Shown here piece by piece: positions 61,451 through 64,000 of a stretch of 64,000 bases of DNA (positions within the stretch are counted from its first letter, which is position 1; each line of letters begins with the position of its first letter). The notes below the pieces were generated by a model. The model was not told the DNA's origin and searched no databases. It saw nothing but the letters and a program-made list of their open reading frames with translations. The DNA lies in contig OENT01000225.1 in the NCBI GenBank assembly GCA_900239685.1, positions 1 through 64,000 of the forward strand. The letters are read 5' to 3'. This stretch comes from Rotaria macrura (taxonomy: Eukaryota; Rotifera; Eurotatoria; Philodinida; Philodinidae). The position numbers and the translations under genes were made by a program.

Positions 61451-62412
61451 ATGATGATATCATTCGCGTTCGTTAATAAAATTATTCTGGTTTCTTTCGG
61501 TTCATTTCTTCTGATATTTGGGCTTATTGGTACTATCATCCAGATATTTATTTTTACAAGAGTATCCTCTTATAGAAAAACTCCATGCATGTTCTACTTT
61601 CTTATTGCTAGCGTAAATGAATGTGGTCAATTCATCACTTCCAGTGGTCCCATGGTCGTTACTGCCTTTTTGAATATCGACATGAATCGCATTTCTGTCG
61701 TTTGGTGCAAGCTTCATTATTTTTTTGCTTCAAGTTTTGCTGCCGTTCCTCTAGCTTGTGCATGCTTGGCTACGATTGACCAGTTTCTGGTCACATCTAG
61801 AAATGCTGCATTCCGTCAATGGAGCAGAATAAAAATTGCACACCGAACTTCGTTGTCTGTTGTCTTCATCTGGTGGCTTCATGGTACACTCTGGTTATAT
61901 TATCAGGATATCTCACCAATTACAGGCACTTGTATTTATCGCAGTAATACATTTTTCATGTATGCTATACTTTATCTCTGTGTTATTCTCTGTGGTACGC
62001 ACATGCTGATTATGATGGTATTTGGACTTTTAGCTTATCGAAACATGAAAAGAATAAGACTCCTGTCACGGCAACGTGTTGATCGACAATTGACACTTAT
62101 AGTGTTCATTCAAATCTTTCTTACCTTAATAGGTCTTACTCCATACGGTATCTATGTTGCTTATAAGCTGATTACAATGCATGTCCAAAAGACTATTGAT
62201 CGGCAAGCCGAAGAAAATCTGGCTGGGAATATCACCTATCTTCTTGGCTCACTGACCTATGGAGTAAATGATTTGTAAACTCTACCGCTTATATTGTCTT
62301 GTATTTTTAGGGACGATTCTATCTTTTATTGTTTTCATCAGCTCGTTTTCGTCATGTAGTGAAGAGTCAAATTTTATGGTGGCAACGAAGAAGGATTGTT
62401 CCTTTACCATGA
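61451..62412 (+). CDS. Rhodopsin-like 7TM receptor, rotifer-expanded type
   Basis: Exon 61451-62263 joins exon 62311-62412 across a 47-nt GT-AG intron (phase 0), giving 304 residues. Seven hydrophobic helices are visible: TM1 at FGSFLLIFGLIGTIIQIFIF, TM3 after C86, TM5 at YAILYLCVILCGTHMLIMMV, TM6 at LIVFIQIFLTLIGLTPYGIY, TM7 completed by exon 2 (GRFYLLLFSSARFRHVVKSQ). C86 and C161 fit the TM3-ECL2 disulfide. The DRY box is DQF (110-112), unusual for class A receptors. Without splicing the frame stops in TM7. The short basic tail ends WWQRRRIVPLP. The style resembles FMRFamide/peptide receptor-like families that are numerous in rotifers. The ligand is unknown. Confidence 0.8.
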
Positions 62413-64000
62413 TGTGATGCTCATATTTATTCTTGATATTACTTTTCTTCTCTTTCAACTAGTTCTCGGTTATATCGAGTTCATGCGAAGAACATTCAAG
62501 ACCTCTGATATTCTCAACAGTGAAATCATTGGTATTTCATCATAATTTAATACTTTACATGATTTTATTATGTTCTCTTACTTTATTTAAATGTTAAATT
62601 TGTTTAAAATTAATTGAATTTAATATTAATAATTTCATTAAGTGTTTCTAATAAATATACGTAATAAATAATTCAATGTAAACTAGCAATTTCTTTTTGC
62701 GTTGGTATAGGTCATGCTTTTGCTAATGATGCAGAAAAGAAGATCGTAACAGTAATAGCTGGATAAGGATCAAGTTCATTTTCGTGTCACTATCAAAGCT
62801 ATGACCTATCCGAGAAAAGAACAATTGTTAGTTTATTTTTAATTATGTATTATGTCTCTTAATTTTAATATTTGATGAAGTATCTCATCGAGGCATCAAA
62901 CGTCACAATTTTTTTAATCTTAAGGAAATTATTAAGATTAAATCCAGTTAATTTTAAAAAAATTTGTTTTCATAGTTGAAGTATATGGAAAATACACACT
63001 TGAACCATCTTTTTTCCATGAGTACAGGGAGTATATTTTGCTCGCAAACAAGATCGTATCATGCGTTCATTAAGAAAAAGAATGCAAAGATGTTCTTACT
63101 TTGTAGGCCGCTCTGTTTATACGTTTAATGGAAAATTGAACTTCATGGGCGGTGCAAATTAATAATGGTTTTTGAGTTACTTTTTCCAAACACAAGTAAT
63201 GACATCTGTTGTATGTGAACGTCAAAATGTATAATTAATATTGACTTGATCTAATTATGAGTTGTTGTTTGTAAAAACATATTTCTTGATAAGAATTGGG
63301 GAGGTGAACAGTAAGTTTCATCCAACTGAAAGCAGTTCATTGAATGATTATAGATGATTGAAGTGTAGCCAAAATTGTCAATTGATTAATACCGCCGAGA
63401 AATTCATTTCACAAAGTTTTGATAAATACGGCAAAAAGTGTGAAAGATATAATATTGATGTTGTTCAAAAACTCAAAAGAAACCGACGATGCTTAAGCGG
63501 GGAAACAATGCCTATCAATAGAACTACGATGAAGTCGAATGACACATGTGTATGTATTTTACATATTGACAGATTGAATATATTGGTGTATTTTTTGAGA
63601 AACTTTCTTTAGAAAAATAATTCAAAAAATCGTTTATTTCTATCGAATGAAAAAAGTAGTTGCTTTTGGTTACTTGTGTTATTATCCAAAACGAGCAATA
63701 TTCCAATACTTCTATTTTGAATTGATTCAATTCAACTAGACAACTTACAAGAATGTGACCCCTTAATTTTGGAAAACATCGAGGCATATGAGCATGTGTG
63801 TCAGTATCATATTCATGTTTATCAGATACAACTCCAGATTTTTTAAATACAATGATCACCTTTTATAGAATCCATTTGATCATGAAAAGTTTATGATTAT
63901 TAGTACTATCCTTATAGTTCATGGAAGCGTGTTAATATATTATTAGTGCAGAACTGGATCAAAAACCCATTTCGGTTTTCGCAAAATAAAGTACTGTTCT
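62413..64000. other. Right edge, no firm gene
   Basis: AT-rich. A possible last exon lies at 63028-63162 (acceptor CCATGAGTACAG, 45 codons starting GVYFARKQDRIMRS, ending at TAA). It has no recognisable partner exon, and nearby decayed frames (62712-62775) suggest a broken gene. The minus-strand frame at 63524-63859 has no domain. Confidence 0.35.

Noticed and set aside
63028..63162. Possible ADP-ribosyltransferase exon because of the GVYFA start
   Set aside because: GVYFA alone is too short. The rest lacks ART motifs and no partner exons were found, so it is only mentioned under the right-edge entry.
1..64000. CRISPR array, bacterial operon or complete retrotransposon
   Set aside because: No regularly spaced identical repeats, no reverse transcriptase signature and no LTR pair were seen. 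Gene structure is eukaryotic throughout.

Overview
The window reads as nuclear DNA of a small-genome invertebrate, most likely a bdelloid rotifer (Adineta/Rotaria type). It is AT-rich. Genes are split by short GT-AG introns (often 45-80 nt), the encoded proteins are clearly animal (NCAM/fasciclin-2-like adhesion molecule, DHX33-type helicase, ABRACL, TRAF, rhodopsin-like receptor), and they sit beside an intronless acetoacetate-decarboxylase-like gene and a cysteine-rich secreted protein that look like acquired genes. GT-rich TGTGGG-like tracts recall the bdelloid telomere repeat. The species assignment is inference. All exon models were read by eye from splice sites, reading phase and protein similarity.

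Layout. 1-8 kb is accessory, subtelomere-like DNA: a hAT-type MITE (422-853), a telomere-like G-rich array (2.1-2.5 kb) with shorter C-rich and G-rich satellites, a TRAF-like gene lacking its N-terminal half (3351-4466, minus), a TA-flanked element with two CCGG-dense arms (4872-6154), and a 38-bp tandem repeat. 8-13 kb is almost empty. The conserved core runs from about 13 to 43 kb: NCAM/Fas2-like gene (14998-20577, 16 coding exons), DHX33-like helicase (22664-26851, 9 exons), tail-to-tail ABRACL (26955-27221, minus), ADC-like gene (29897-30589, minus), a novel myristoylation-motif/transmembrane protein (33216-38462), and a multi-pass membrane protein (41193-42477).

From 45 kb the window is again mosaic: an element with TACCC tracts (45.3-46.3 kb), a dead mariner transposase (about 47.1-48.0 kb), a hAT-like element (48522-49850), and a small secreted Cys-rich protein (50802-51155). 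Then comes the most interesting locus, a six-exon minus-strand gene (53762-57849) that joins a FAF1-like UAS (thioredoxin-fold) domain to a PARP-type ADP-ribosyltransferase domain. Its 2.6-kb second intron carries a perfect-arm Tc1/mariner-type foldback element interrupted by an assembly gap. Next are a 313-bp near-perfect palindromic MITE, a 791-bp MULE-type element with an 11-bp flanking repeat and a FLYWCH reading frame, a degenerate tRNA-like sequence, and a 7TM receptor (61451-62412).

The genes do not form an operon or pathway. The helicase and ABRACL are ordinary housekeeping neighbours. The TRAF-like protein, the UAS-PARP fusion and the receptor are signalling proteins typical of expanded families. 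The foldback, palindromic and MULE elements cluster tightly around the UAS-PARP locus and its upstream neighbour.
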